Positions 7,829 to 16,470 are shown, counted from the stretch's first letter. The stretch: DNA of 46,316 nt from Leucobacter sp. 7(1) (GCF_900163635.1 NZ_FUID01000096.1:1-46316); one strand, 5' to 3'. Numbers and translations are program-made. The notes: generated by a model from the sequence alone, not told the origin.

Positions 7829-8585
7829 GTGCCGACCAGCCCCCGTCGGAGGCGAGCACCACTCCGTTGACGTTTGCGGAGTCGTCACTCAAGAGCCAGG
7901 TGATCGCGCTGGCAAGCTGTTCGGGCGTTGCTGTGGGGAGGCCGAGGGTCTGGAACGCCGGTCCCATTCGCGCCGCGGCCGATTCGGAGTGAAATGCTCC
8001 GTCAACGTTTGTCGCGACGCCGCCGGGGGCAACCGCGTTCACTCGGATTCCCTGAGGACCGTACATAAATGCCGCGTGCTTGGTGAAGCCGACGACGGCG
8101 TGCTTCGACGAGGTGTACGCCGCGCCCGCTGCGTTGCCACGGATCCCGGCAGCGCTCGCGGTGTTGACAATCGATCCGACGCCGCGTTCGATCATGCCGG
8201 GCAGCACCGCACGCGTGAGCCGCATGACGCCCGTGACGTTGATATTGAAGACCCGGTCCCAGACCTCGTCGGTCACCTCGGCTGCTGGGAGGAACCCGTC
8301 CATGATCCCCGCATTGTTCGCGACTGCATCGACGGTGCCGCCGGCGGCTGCCACGACCCGCGCGATGTCCGCCTCGACGGTGACATCACTGACGACGGTG
8401 CGCAGCGCCTCCGTGCCAGCCTCCGCAGCGAACTCGGCAAGCCGCTCTGAGGAGACATCGGAGGCGACAACCACGCCACCCTCCGCGAGTATGCGCTGAG
8501 CGATCGCCTTGCCGATCCCCGATCCCGCACCCGTCACGATCACCGTCTTGCCAGCGAATCGTCCGGGAACTCCCTGAGTGTTCAT
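7824..8585 (-). CDS. SDR-family oxidoreductase (classical)
   Basis: The 253-residue protein is a classical short-chain dehydrogenase. TGAGSGIG (18-25) binds the cofactor, NNAG is at 90-93, and the catalytic set is Asn115, Ser144, Tyr157 and Lys161 (YTSSK). VSDVT near 65-69 is the usual adenine-ring contact. Asp43 at the end of the second strand (VASDVS) favours NAD(H) over NADP(H). The substrate is unknown. The ATG at 8585 follows GGAAGAGGAAGAGC; a longer frame starting at 8639 is not supported by a ribosome-binding site. The 3' end runs into the 16-bp minisatellite. Confidence 0.9.
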   Translation of the reverse strand: MNTQGVPGRFAGKTVIVTGAGSGIGKAIAQRILAEGGVVVASDVSSERLAEFAAEAGTEALRTVVSDVTVEADIARVVAAAGGTVDAVANNAGIMDGFLPAAEVTDEVWDRVFNINVTGVMRLTRAVLPGMIERGVGSIVNTASAAGIRGNAAGAAYTSSKHAVVGFTKHAAFMYGPQGIRVNAVAPGGVATNVDGAFHSESAAARMGPAFQTLGLPTATPEQLASAITWLLSDDSANVNGVVLASDGGWSAQ

Positions 8586-8767
8586 GCTCTTCCTCTTCCA
8601 TGCTTCGTGTGGAGGTACGAGGAGGCGGCTGCCCCTCACAACAAGTGTTCGCTTCCGTGGCGCGGGAAACCAGTGGGCCGATTCTCAGGAAGCTCTGATC
8701 ATTTCGCCCCGGCAGGCCCGTCTCTGACATAGTTCGTGATCCCGAGCAGATTGCCGAGGCTGCCGGG

Positions 8768-8773
8768 TAGCCT
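8768..8773 (+). promoter_or_regulatory. Candidate -10 element for the M20 peptidase gene
   Basis: TAGCCT ends seven bases before the ATG at 8781, again the leaderless arrangement. It also argues against a longer frame beginning at 8736, whose start would lie upstream of this hexamer. A GGGAGA between hexamer and ATG could alternatively serve as a short ribosome-binding site. Confidence 0.35.
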
Positions 8774-8780
8774 GGGAGAC

Positions 8781-10094
8781 ATGACTGCTGAAGCGAACGA
8801 GCTCGCGCTCTCGGAAACCGTCCGTATCGCCCGCGATTTGATTCGGATCGACACGTCGAACCGCGGCGGCGGCGACGCGGAACCCGAGCGGCCCGCAGCC
8901 GACTATGTTGCGGCCTATCTGCGTGAGCTTGGCCTCGACCCGGAGATCATCGAGTCGGCACCGGGCCGTGCAAGTGTCGTGGCTCGCGTCACTGGCACCG
9001 ATCCCGCGCTGCCCGCACTCGTGCTGCACGGCCACCTCGACGTGGTGCCCGCGGATGCTGCGAACTGGAGCGTGGACCCGTTCGCGGGCGAGATCCGTGA
9101 GGGCATGCTGTGGGGCCGCGGCGCGGTCGACATGAAGGACATGGACGCGATGATCCTGACAGCCATCGCTGAGCTGCTGCGAGCCGGTGAGCGGCCGCGG
9201 CGCGACGTGATCGTGGCGTTCTTCGCGGATGAGGAAAACGGTGGCATTTTCGGTGCCCACCACCTCGTAACGCACCGGCCCGAGCTCTTCGCCGGGGCAG
9301 GCACCGCGATCAGCGAGGTCGGCGGCTACTCCATCGACATCGAGGGGACACGCGCCTACCTCGTGCAGACGGGGGAGAAGTCCCTCGACTGGATTCGACT
9401 GCGCGCCCGCGGCACCGCTGCACACGGCTCACGGGTGTGGCACGACAACGCGGTCACCCGCCTCGCCGAGGCGATCGCCGCGCTCGGCCGCCATGAGTGG
9501 CCACTCGCGCTGTGCGACACCACCCGCGAGCTTGTCGACGCAATCGCCGCCATCCTGGGGGAGGACCCGAAGGAGGTCGCTCCCGAGGAACTTGTACTTC
9601 GGCTCGGCAAGGGCGGTGGCTTCATCCAGGCCAGCCTGCGCAATACGAGCAACCCGACGGTGCTCACCGCGGGGTACAAGCACAACGTCATTCCCGACAC
9701 CGCAGAGGCGCTCGTGGACGTGCGCTCACTGCCGTCCGAACAAGCAAGCGTGCTCGCCGAAGTGCAGCGAATTGTGGGAGATGACATCGAGGTCGAGTCG
9801 GTGCACTCCGACATCGGGCTCGAAGTTCCGTTCGCGGGCGAGCTCGTTGACGCGATGACCGCGAGCCTCACCCGGCACGATCCCGAGGCGCGGGTGCTGC
9901 CCTATCTGCTCTCGGGCGGGACCGACAACAAAGCGCTCTCTCGGCTCGGCATCGTGGGCTACGGCTTTGCGCCACTGCGGCTCCCCGCCGACCTGGACTT
10001 CCCGGGCATGTTCCACGGCGTCGACGAGCGGGTGCCGCTCGACGCGCTCGACTTCGGCCACCGCGTCCTCGTGGATCTACTCCGCACGTACTAG
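8781..10094 (+). CDS. M20-family metallopeptidase (DapE/ArgE-like)
   Basis: A 437-residue M20/M25/M40 peptidase. VLHGHLDVVP (81-90) supplies a zinc-binding His85 and catalytic Asp87. WGRGAVDMKD (111-120) gives bridging Asp117, ADEENGG the catalytic Glu-Glu pair, and GGTDNKALSRLG sits near the C-terminal ligand. A dimerisation insert lies between (about 190-330). It probably hydrolyses an N-acyl amino acid or dipeptide in the cytoplasm. The position before uppP and mshC matches Rv2141c (annotated dapE2-like) in M. tuberculosis. True DapE function in lysine synthesis is not implied. Confidence 0.92.
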   Translation: MTAEANELALSETVRIARDLIRIDTSNRGGGDAEPERPAADYVAAYLRELGLDPEIIESAPGRASVVARVTGTDPALPALVLHGHLDVVPADAANWSVDPFAGEIREGMLWGRGAVDMKDMDAMILTAIAELLRAGERPRRDVIVAFFADEENGGIFGAHHLVTHRPELFAGAGTAISEVGGYSIDIEGTRAYLVQTGEKSLDWIRLRARGTAAHGSRVWHDNAVTRLAEAIAALGRHEWPLALCDTTRELVDAIAAILGEDPKEVAPEELVLRLGKGGGFIQASLRNTSNPTVLTAGYKHNVIPDTAEALVDVRSLPSEQASVLAEVQRIVGDDIEVESVHSDIGLEVPFAGELVDAMTASLTRHDPEARVLPYLLSGGTDNKALSRLGIVGYGFAPLRLPADLDFPGMFHGVDERVPLDALDFGHRVLVDLLRTY

Positions 10095-10150
10095 TCCCGG
10101 CAGCTGAGAACACGGCCCCGCGCAACGTGAAGTCGCACGGGGTCGTGGGC

Positions 10151-10156
10151 TAGTCT
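10151..10156 (+). promoter_or_regulatory. Candidate -10 element for uppP-mshC
   Basis: TAGTCT is located 56 bases before the uppP start codon, leaving a 5' UTR of roughly 50 bases. The adjacent -35 region is not recognisable. Confidence 0.3.
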
Positions 10157-10212
10157 GGACGGCGGCCCGTTTTGATGAGGTGCGCCATGCGTGCCGGCCA
10201 GGAAAGGACACC

Positions 10213-11091
10213 GTGGGAATCTTTGAGGCGATCCTGCTCGGAATTATTCAGGGGCTCACCGAGTTTCTCCCGATTTCATCGAGCGCACACCTGCGCATCG
10301 CAAGCGAGTTGATGGGAATTGGGGACGCGGGATCCGCGTTCACCGCGATCACGCAGATCGGCACGGAAGCCGCGGTCATCGTGTTCTTCTGGCGCGACAT
10401 CGTACGGATCATCGGTGCCTGGTTCCGATCCCTCACCGGGAAGATCCCGCGCAAGGACCCCGACGCGCTTATGGGGTGGTGGATCATCCTCGGCACCCTC
10501 CCGATCGTGATCCTCGGACTCCTGTTCCAGGATCAAATCGAGGGGTCGCTGCGCTCGCTGTGGTTTGTCGCGATCAGCCTCATTGTCTTCGGTATCCTGC
10601 TCGGTATTGCCGACAGGATCGGCCGCAAGCAGCGCCCGCTCGACAAGCTCACCTGGAAGCACGGCGTCGGCTTCGGCTTCGCTCAGGCTCTCTCGCTGAT
10701 CCCGGGCGTCTCCCGTTCGGGCGGCACCATCACCGCGGGCCTGCTCATGGGCTACACCCGTGAAGCTGCCGCACGATACTCGTTCCTGCTCGCGATCCCC
10801 GCGGTCTTCGGATCGGGTTTCTACCAGCTCGCGAAAGCGCTGCGCGCGCCCGCCGACACCACGCCGATGGGTCTCACGTTCATCGCGACGGTAGTCGCGT
10901 TCGTGATCGCGCTCTTCGTGATCGGCTTCTTCATGCGCTACATCTCGAAGCGCAGTTTCATGCCGTTTGTGATCTACCGTGTGCTGCTCGGCGCAGTGAT
11001 CCTCGTGCTCCTGGGCACCGGGGTGCTGACCGCTGAGGGTGGCACCGCCGCCGCCCAGGCCGCGGCCGTTCTGGAAGGACACGCACTGTGA
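10213..11091 (+). CDS. uppP: Undecaprenyl-diphosphate phosphatase
   Basis: A 292-residue polytopic membrane protein of the BacA/UppP family. [14 protein letters not shown] (about 14-27) contains catalytic Glu17 and the conserved Ser/His cluster, and PGVSRSGGT (164-172) contains the essential Arg168. Hydrophobic segments account for about eight helices. It recycles undecaprenyl pyrophosphate to the monophosphate carrier used for peptidoglycan and other envelope polymers, and it can confer bacitracin tolerance. GTG at 10213 is chosen because GGAAAGGA lies five bases upstream; a longer frame from 10180 has no such site. It overlaps mshC by four bases. Confidence 0.95.
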   Translation: MGIFEAILLGIIQGLTEFLPISSSAHLRIASELMGIGDAGSAFTAITQIGTEAAVIVFFWRDIVRIIGAWFRSLTGKIPRKDPDALMGWWIILGTLPIVILGLLFQDQIEGSLRSLWFVAISLIVFGILLGIADRIGRKQRPLDKLTWKHGVGFGFAQALSLIPGVSRSGGTITAGLLMGYTREAAARYSFLLAIPAVFGSGFYQLAKALRAPADTTPMGLTFIATVVAFVIALFVIGFFMRYISKRSFMPFVIYRVLLGAVILVLLGTGVLTAEGGTAAAQAAAVLEGHAL

Positions 11092-12341
11092 GGACCTGGA
11101 CCCCGCCCGAGCTCCCCGAGCTGCCCGGCACGGGCACCGCCCCGAAGCTCTTCAACACCGCGACGCAGCGGATGGAGTACCCGGCGATCCCCGAGGGCAA
11201 AGCGCTGCTCTACGTGTGCGGGATCACCCCCTACGACGCCACCCACCTGGGGCACGCCTTTACGTACCTGACGTTCGACATCATGCAGCGTGCGTGGCGT
11301 GACGCGGGGATCGAGACCGTGTACGCGCAGAACATCACGGACATCGACGACCCGCTGCTTGAGCGCGCCGCTGATACCAACGTGGACTGGCGTGAGCTCG
11401 CCGACGACCAGATCGGCTTGTATCGCTCAGACATGCACAGGCTCGGGATGTTGCCGCCGGAACACTTTATTGCGGTCACGGAGCAGATCGAGGAGATCGC
11501 GCAGGCCGTGTTCGAGTTGCGCGCCCGCGGATTCGCGTACACAGTTGACACCCCTGACGCGGAGGATCCCGCGCAGGACGACATCTACTTCGACACGGCC
11601 GCGGCCGAGCGCGAATCGCAGTGGCGGCTCGGCGACGTTGCACCCTACGATCCCGAGCTAATGCGCCGCCTCAGCGCCGAACGCGGGGGCGACCCCGATC
11701 GGCCCGGGAAGCGAGGGCCGCTCGATCCGCTGCTGTGGCGCGCTGCACGCGCGGGGGAGCCGAGCTGGGACTCGCCCGTGGGGCGGGGCCGGCCCGGCTG
11801 GCACATCGAGTGCTCTGTGATCGCGACGGGCGCGCTCGGCGGGGCCTTCACCGTGCAGGGCGGCGGGGCAGATCTCGTGTTCCCGCACCACGAGTTCACC
11901 GCGGCACACGCCACCGCGCTCTCCGGCACCCCGCTCGCTCACGCGTACTGTCACGCCGGACTCGTCGCGTACCAGGGGCACAAGATGTCTAAGTCGCGCG
12001 GCAACCTCGTGTTCATCTCGAAGCTGCTCGACGCCGGGGCTGATCCCTCGGCGATTCGTCTGGGCCTGCTTGCACACCACTACCGCTCCGAGTGGGAGTG
12101 GCACGACGCCGACCTCGCTACCGCGAAGCGACGCCTCGACGCGTGGCGCGCCGGACTCGAGCGGCCGTGCACGGATCCCGTGGCCGCGGAGACGGTACTG
12201 CAGCAACTCCGCGCGGCGCTGGCCAACGACCTCGATACTCCGGTGATGCTCGCCACACTCGACGCCGCGCTCGACCGGGGTGTGGATGAACCGCAACTCA
12301 TCGCCGACGCGGTGTTCGCCCTGCTGGGGGTGCGGCTCTAG
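11088..12341 (+). CDS. mshC: Cysteine:GlcN-Ins ligase (mycothiol synthesis)
   Basis: A 417-residue class I aminoacyl-tRNA synthetase relative. [15 protein letters not shown] carries zinc ligand Cys44 and the HIGH-type HLGH (53-56). [11 protein letters not shown] and [10 protein letters not shown] give the remaining zinc ligands, and HKMSKSRGN (KMSKS 299-303) is the ATP loop. The tRNA-binding C-terminus of cysteinyl-tRNA synthetase is missing and the N-terminus has the extra ~30 residues typical of MshC. It joins cysteine to glucosaminyl-inositol in mycothiol synthesis, so mycothiol is probably the main thiol of this organism. The start GTG overlaps the uppP stop (GTGA), indicating translational coupling. 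Confidence 0.95.
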   Translation: MRTWTPPELPELPGTGTAPKLFNTATQRMEYPAIPEGKALLYVCGITPYDATHLGHAFTYLTFDIMQRAWRDAGIETVYAQNITDIDDPLLERAADTNVDWRELADDQIGLYRSDMHRLGMLPPEHFIAVTEQIEEIAQAVFELRARGFAYTVDTPDAEDPAQDDIYFDTAAAERESQWRLGDVAPYDPELMRRLSAERGGDPDRPGKRGPLDPLLWRAARAGEPSWDSPVGRGRPGWHIECSVIATGALGGAFTVQGGGADLVFPHHEFTAAHATALSGTPLAHAYCHAGLVAYQGHKMSKSRGNLVFISKLLDAGADPSAIRLGLLAHHYRSEWEWHDADLATAKRRLDAWRAGLERPCTDPVAAETVLQQLRAALANDLDTPVMLATLDAALDRGVDEPQLIADAVFALLGVRL

Positions 12342-12372
12342 CTTTCTGATGGGGCTTCCAGGGTGTCCCTCC

Positions 12373-12420
12373 CTGGAGGCTCCCCTGGAAGCTCCCCTGG
12401 AAGCTCCCTTGGAAGCCCCC
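12373..12420. repeat. 12-bp tandem repeat, four copies
   Basis: Four contiguous 12-base units of CTGGAAGCTCCC (variants CTGGAGGCTCCC and TTGGAAGCCCCC) start 31 bases after the mshC stop codon. Confidence 0.9.
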
Positions 12421-12434
12421 TGCGGTGTTCCACG

Positions 12435-12490
12435 CGAGAACGCAATTGTGCACCTTTCCAGCCTTCGCTTCGTGCGAAATTGCGGTCTCG
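12435..12490. repeat. 56-bp imperfect palindrome, copy A
   Basis: The outer 19 bases of each end are inverted repeats of each other at 16 of 19 positions (left CGAGAACGCAATTGTGCAC; right arm, read in reverse complement, CGAGACCGCAATTTCGCAC), enclosing an 18-base loop. By hand alignment it shares 42 of 56 positions, without gaps, with the element at 13103-13158. Confidence 0.75.
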
Positions 12491-12579
12491 GCGAGGGTGC
12501 AGCGCACAATGCCAATGGTGCCCGGGGTGCAGGGGTGTCTGGAGATGCTTCGGGGGCACTTGGGGGCTTCCCAGAGGCT

Positions 12580-12691
12580 CTGCGTCCCGGGGGTACTGCG
12601 TCCCGGGGGCTCTGCGTCCCGGGGGCTCTGCGTCCCGGGGGCACTGCGTCGCGGGGGCTCTGCGTCGCGGAGGCTCTGCGTCCCGGGGGTC
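12580..12691. repeat. 16-bp minisatellite, seven tandem copies
   Basis: Seven contiguous units of CTGCGTCCCGGGGGCT begin at 12580, 12596, 12612, 12628, 12644, 12660 and 12676. Units two and three are identical; the others differ by one to three bases. Each holds a run of four or five G preceded by CCC or CGC, making a strongly G-rich plus strand with regularly spaced G-runs. Confidence 0.94.
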
Positions 12692-13102
12692 GAATTTCCC
12701 GGGGTGAGTGTATCCAAGGATGAGGACTTCTCCGGGTGAGTGCGTCCTCGGGCGAGCGCATCCCCGGATGTGAGCGCATCTCCTGGGTAAGAGCCTTCCG
12801 GGATGTGAATCTCCTCGGGTGTTCGAGTTTCTCGGGATGCGAGTTTCCCCAGGACAAGTGTTTCCAGGGGTGAAGATATCCTGGCCGAGCGCGTTCCTAG
12901 GGTGAGGCCCGAAGGGTGCGAGTCTCCCAGGGCGAGCCCAGCCTGCCGAGACCTCAATCTCGCACGTTACTGTGCGCCAGAAGGTACCAGAGTGCGGACT
13001 CGCGGGATATGCGGGGCCCAGCCGGGAGACAATGTGCGAGCGGTAGGCCTGGCGAGCAACTCGTCATCCCCTCCCGTGGGGCTCTACTGGTGGCTTTGCT
13101 CG

Positions 13103-13158
13103 CGAGAGCTCAATTGGGCACCTTCCCAGTGCTCTGAACGTGCGTGATTGCGGGCTCG
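13103..13158. repeat. 56-bp imperfect palindrome, copy B
   Basis: It has the same length and arrangement as the element at 12435. The left end is CGAGAGCTCAATTGGGCAC and the right end GTGCGTGATTGCGGGCTCG; the arms match at 13 of 19 positions when one is reverse-complemented. Sequence is best conserved between the two copies in the outer arms and least in the loop, as expected if pairing matters. Confidence 0.7.
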
Positions 13159-13176
13159 GCGTCGAAGGGGAGCGCA

Positions 13177-13212
13177 GGGGCCTCGGGGTGTACCCCACAC
13201 CCTAGAAGCCCC
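13177..13212. terminator. Terminator-like hairpin between mshC and PAC2
   Basis: An outer GGGGC/GCCCC and an inner GGGTGT/ACACCC pairing form an interrupted hairpin in the convergent spacer. No T-run follows on either strand, so termination is only a guess from position. Confidence 0.3.
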
Positions 13213-13341
13213 TCCGGGGCGACAAAGAACACGCCGAGAACGCGAAAGCGAACCCGAATAGCGCCCGGAACGCGCGAGAATGCGGGATGGGCCTGGAATC
13301 AGCGTAGGCGGGTGCCGTGAGGCTGCGTAGGTGCGGCCCTG

Positions 13342-14544
13342 CTAGTGCGATTCGGGGTCTTCGGGCGAGTCGGCTTCGTTCGCTGCCCCGAACCCAGCAG
13401 AAGCGTCGGTGTCAGTGTCAGTAGCACCAGTAGCACCAGCAGCACCAGCAGCGTCAGCAGCACCAGCAGCACCAGCAGCATCTTCAGCCTCGGCGGATGG
13501 GCCGGTCACGCCTGCCGCGGATGCTGCGCCCGCCGATGCGCCGGCTCCTGCCTCAGGTCCAGCTGCCTCATCGGACGACGCATTGGGTTCTGCGTCAGCA
13601 CCAGCTGCCGCATCAACTGCAGCATCAGCACCCGACCAGGCATCCGTATCGCGGCGCGAACCATCCTCAAGGAACTTCTCGAACTCCGCGGCAATGGCGT
13701 CACCGGTCGTTTCCGCCGCGAGTGCCTCGTCTCGGGTCTCTTCGAGCCCGCGAATGTAGCGTGACATGTCCTCGTCGGCGGCGGCGATCCGGTTGATGTT
13801 CGCCTCCCAATCGGTCGCCTGGCTGAGGAGTTCTCCGCGCGGGATCACGACGTCGAGCAGCTCCTCGAGCTTGTCGAGCAGGGCGAGCGTGACCTTCGGT
13901 GATGGCGTGCTGTGCACGTAGTGGGGAACCTGCGCCCAGAGCGATACCGGCGGGATGCCCGCAGCGGTGAGGGCGAGATCGACAACCGTCGCGATGCCCG
14001 CGGGCCCCTCGTAAGTGCTCCGCGTCGCGCCGGTGAGCTCCCGCCGTTCGGCACTCTCGCTCGTAATCGTGGTCACGACCGGGCGGGAGTGCGGGGCGTC
14101 GGAGTACATCGAGCCCAGGATGATGACGGTATCGATCGCCCAGACATCGACAAGCTCGACGATTTCGTCGGCGAAGCTCTGCCAGTCACGTGCGGGTTCG
14201 ACCCCGGAGAGCAAGAACAGCTCGGTGACCCGCCCGCCGTCGATGCGTCGCACGGTGTCGCCCTCGGCGTCATCGGCTTCGTCTTCGCTGCCGGGGCGGT
14301 GCAGCGTGCCGAGTAGCCTCGTGTCGGGCCACTCCAGGCTGCGATCTCCCGCCTCGTCAAGCACTACCTTCGGCCGGTGCACCTGGTAGTCGACGTAGCC
14401 CTCGGAGCCGATCACGTGCAGCACCTGCGCGTCGACGAGGTCTCTGAGATGTTCGAGGACCTCAGTGGTGGCGTCGCCCGCGTCACTCCATCCCTGGAAG
14501 GCGGCAATGAGTACGCGGGGGTACCCGGGGGAGACGTCGGTCAC
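13342..14544 (-). CDS. PAC2-family protein with long Ala/Gly/Asp-rich tail
   Basis: A 400-residue protein. Residues 1 to about 290 form a PAC2 (proteasome assembly chaperone-like) domain with RVLIAAFQGWSDAGDAT near the N-terminus and central DTVIILGSMYSDAPHSRP. The bacterial function is unknown. The last ~110 residues are low-complexity, built from Ala-Gly-Ala-Asp stretches encoded by AGC/ACC triplet repeats (13420-13485), and are probably disordered. The start is GTG at 14544 with AAAGGAG upstream. It is divergent from the HAD gene; the same PAC2-HAD-TrmI neighbourhood is known in mycobacteria (Rv2125-Rv2118c region). Confidence 0.88.
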   Translation of the reverse strand: MTDVSPGYPRVLIAAFQGWSDAGDATTEVLEHLRDLVDAQVLHVIGSEGYVDYQVHRPKVVLDEAGDRSLEWPDTRLLGTLHRPGSEDEADDAEGDTVRRIDGGRVTELFLLSGVEPARDWQSFADEIVELVDVWAIDTVIILGSMYSDAPHSRPVVTTITSESAERRELTGATRSTYEGPAGIATVVDLALTAAGIPPVSLWAQVPHYVHSTPSPKVTLALLDKLEELLDVVIPRGELLSQATDWEANINRIAAADEDMSRYIRGLEETRDEALAAETTGDAIAAEFEKFLEDGSRRDTDAWSGADAAVDAAAGADAEPNASSDEAAGPEAGAGASAGAASAAGVTGPSAEAEDAAGAAGAADAAGAAGATGATDTDTDASAGFGAANEADSPEDPESH

Positions 14545-14623
14545 TGCGGGGTGCTCCTTTTTGGGTCGACGGATCAGGCCATACGACTGGCGGCCTGCCT
14601 CAAGGATAACGACACCGGGCGGA

Positions 14624-14629
14624 TAGAAT
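14624..14629 (+). promoter_or_regulatory. Candidate -10 element for the HAD-trmI operon
   Basis: TAGAAT overlaps a possible ATG at 14628, but ends seven bases before the in-frame ATG at 14637. If this hexamer is the -10, transcription begins at about 14636-14637, so only the second ATG can be used, as a leaderless start. Confidence 0.45.
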
Positions 14630-14636
14630 GGTGCAG

Positions 14637-15353
14637 ATGATCTCGAATCCTGTGCTCCGAACCCCCGCAGCCGTGCTGTGGGACATGGATGGCACCCTCA
14701 TCGACTCCGAACCGCTCTGGTTGGACGCGGAGCTGACGATGCTGCGGCGCTACGATATCGAGCTGACTGACGCGGTGCGGGATAGCCTCATCGGCTCGGG
14801 TTTGCGCGCTGCAGCGGCCACGTTCCAGGGTCTTGGGGTGCCGCTCACGATCGAGCAGATTATTGCCGAGTGGACGGCGAGTGTCATCGCGGGCTTGCGC
14901 GCCGTGGGGCCGCAGTGGCGGCCGGGGGCGATCGAACTCCTGGCGTCGCTGCGTGAGGCGGGGATTCCATTCGGGCTTGTCACGATGGCGGTGCGTGAAA
15001 TTGCTGACGTGGTACTCGAGCTGCTTCCGAACGGACTGCAGTTCGCCGCGGTGCTCGGGGGTGACGAGGTGACCCACGAGAAACCGCACCCGGAGCCGTA
15101 TCTGCGCGGCGCCGAGCTGCTCGGTGTCACGATCACGGACTGCGTGGCGCTCGAGGATTCCTTCACCGGGGTGCGCTCGGCGCGAGACTCCGGGGCGGTG
15201 ACGTTTGGGATCCCGAACCTCCTGAACATCGATGCGGCACCCGCACACGAACACTGGCCCACGCTTGCGGGTGTGGACGCCGACACACTATCTGAACGAT
15301 TCCGCCGCTACGCGCGTGCGGACACATCCACCCGAGAGGACACACACGCGTGA
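14637..15353 (+). CDS. HAD-family phosphatase (beta-phosphoglucomutase-like)
   Basis: A 238-residue HAD hydrolase. VLWDMDGTLIDSE supplies nucleophile Asp16 and acid/base Asp18, GLVTMA is motif II (Thr), KPHPEPYL the motif III lysine, and LEDSFTGVRSA the motif IV acidic residue. The four-helix cap between motifs I and II is that of the phosphoglycolate phosphatase/beta-phosphoglucomutase group. The substrate is a small phosphoester or sugar phosphate that cannot be specified. A longer frame starts at ATG 14628, but the likely -10 hexamer overlaps it. It overlaps trmI by four bases (GTGA). Confidence 0.88.
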   Translation: MISNPVLRTPAAVLWDMDGTLIDSEPLWLDAELTMLRRYDIELTDAVRDSLIGSGLRAAAATFQGLGVPLTIEQIIAEWTASVIAGLRAVGPQWRPGAIELLASLREAGIPFGLVTMAVREIADVVLELLPNGLQFAAVLGGDEVTHEKPHPEPYLRGAELLGVTITDCVALEDSFTGVRSARDSGAVTFGIPNLLNIDAAPAHEHWPTLAGVDADTLSERFRRYARADTSTREDTHA

Positions 15354-16420
15354 GCGAACAGGAAGCGGTCATGGGGACCCCAGCACCGAGCGGCCCGCTG
15401 GGCTATGGGGACCGACTGCAGTTGACCGGCCCGAAGGGGCGGTTGAACACAATCACGCTCGTTCCCGGCGGCGAGTTTCATAGCCACCGCGGTGTCATCG
15501 CGCACGCGGACATGGTGGGCCTTCCGGACGCCTCCGTCGTGGTGAACAGCAGCGGTGAGGAGTACCTCCTGCTGCGCCCGCTGCTCTCCGACTTCGTGAT
15601 GTCGATGCCGCGCGGTGCCGCGATCGTGTACCCGAAGGACGCGGCGCAGATCCTGTCGCTCGCGGACATCTTCCCCGGTGCCCGCGTCGTGGAAGCGGGT
15701 GTCGGATCCGGCGCGCTGTCCCTGCACCTGCTGCGCGGGATCGGCGAGACCGGTGAGCTGTTCTCCTTCGAGCGACGCGATGAGTTCGCGGATGTGGCGC
15801 GCGCAAACGTCGCCGCGTACTCGGGTTCCGCTCCCGAGAACTGGACGCTCTCGGTCGGCGACCTGCAGGACACGCTCCCCGCCGTGTGCCCGGACGGCAC
15901 GGTGGATCGCGTGGTGCTCGACATGCTCGCTCCCTGGGAGTGCGTCGACGTCGCCGCACACGCGCTGCAGCCCGGTGGCGTGCTGATTTGCTACGTCGCG
16001 ACGGTCACGCAGCTCTCGCGTACGGCGGAGCAGATCCGGCGCAGCGGCATGTTTACTCACCCGCAGTCCTCCGAGACGATGGTGCGCGGCTGGCATGTCG
16101 AGGGCTTGGCCGTCCGCCCGGATCATCGCATGGTGGCGCACACGGGCTTCCTGATCACGGCCCGCCGCCTCGCCCCGAACACGGTGATGCCGAGCCTGAA
16201 GCGGCGCGCATCGAAGGGTGAGTTCAGCGACGAGGATCTGGCAACCTGGCTGCCGGATCTCGGCGGCGAGGCGAGCGGCGACGAGGTGTGGACGCCCGAA
16301 GCGATGGGCGAGCGACCCAAGAGCGAGAAGGTGCTTCGGAAGAAGGTCCGCGAGGCCCGCACCCTCGCCGACGAGCGCGGTGCCGACGCGGCCGCGTACG
16401 GCGGCGACGCGGACGCGTGA
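15350..16420 (+). CDS. trmI: tRNA (adenine-58-N1)-methyltransferase
   Basis: A 356-residue TrmI-type enzyme. The N-terminal small beta domain (about 15-80) includes GDRLQLTGPKGR and HRGVIAH. The Rossmann methyltransferase follows, with VVEAGVGSGALSLHL as SAM motif I (about 112-126), FERRDEFADVARAN, and VDRVVLDMLAPWE as the active-site motif. The last ~60 residues are charged and extend beyond the usual family end. It makes m1A58 in the T-loop of tRNAs. Start GTG 15350 is coupled to the HAD gene. In proteasome-bearing actinobacteria mpa/arc normally follows; here an FKBP-like lipoprotein gene does. Confidence 0.95.
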   Translation: MSEQEAVMGTPAPSGPLGYGDRLQLTGPKGRLNTITLVPGGEFHSHRGVIAHADMVGLPDASVVVNSSGEEYLLLRPLLSDFVMSMPRGAAIVYPKDAAQILSLADIFPGARVVEAGVGSGALSLHLLRGIGETGELFSFERRDEFADVARANVAAYSGSAPENWTLSVGDLQDTLPAVCPDGTVDRVVLDMLAPWECVDVAAHALQPGGVLICYVATVTQLSRTAEQIRRSGMFTHPQSSETMVRGWHVEGLAVRPDHRMVAHTGFLITARRLAPNTVMPSLKRRASKGEFSDEDLATWLPDLGGEASGDEVWTPEAMGERPKSEKVLRKKVREARTLADERGADAAAYGGDADA

Positions 16421-16464
16421 TCGCCGTTCCCGGTGGGGTGCGCAGATGCGCAGCCGAGGTTCGA

Positions 16465-16470
16465 TAGGAT
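16465..16470 (+). promoter_or_regulatory. Candidate -10 element for the FKBP-like gene and pafBC
   Basis: TAGGAT sits 37 bases before the ATG at 16508, leaving a ~30-base leader that includes the GAGAGG ribosome-binding site. This suggests the FKBP-pafB-pafC group is transcribed separately from trmI. Confidence 0.35.

Larger units (their letters stand above)
12342..13341. other. 1-kb gene-free repeat island between convergent genes
   Basis: This is the space between the 3' ends of mshC and the PAC2 gene. It contains a 12-bp array (12373-12420), a 16-bp array (12580-12691), a degenerate G-rich field of ~15-22-base motifs (about 12692-12905), two related 56-bp imperfect palindromes (12435-12490 and 13103-13158) and a terminator-like hairpin (13177-13212). 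The many open frames on both strands are repeat and GC artefacts without domains or ribosome-binding sites. I see no gene. Confidence 0.75.

Noticed and set aside
7609..7844. tRNA-Leu as an integration site for a mobile element
   Set aside because: No integrase and no duplicated tRNA 3' end are seen; the downstream repeat is unrelated to the tRNA sequence.
11658..12857. 399-codon minus-strand frame running from mshC into the repeat island
   Set aside because: Half is antisense to mshC and the rest reads tandem repeats (RDAVPPGRRA-type periodicity). No domain is seen.
12298..12957. 219-codon minus-strand frame in the repeat island
   Set aside because: It is kept open by 12- and 16-bp repeats and contains repeated PGTQSPRDAE-like segments only. 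No start signal.
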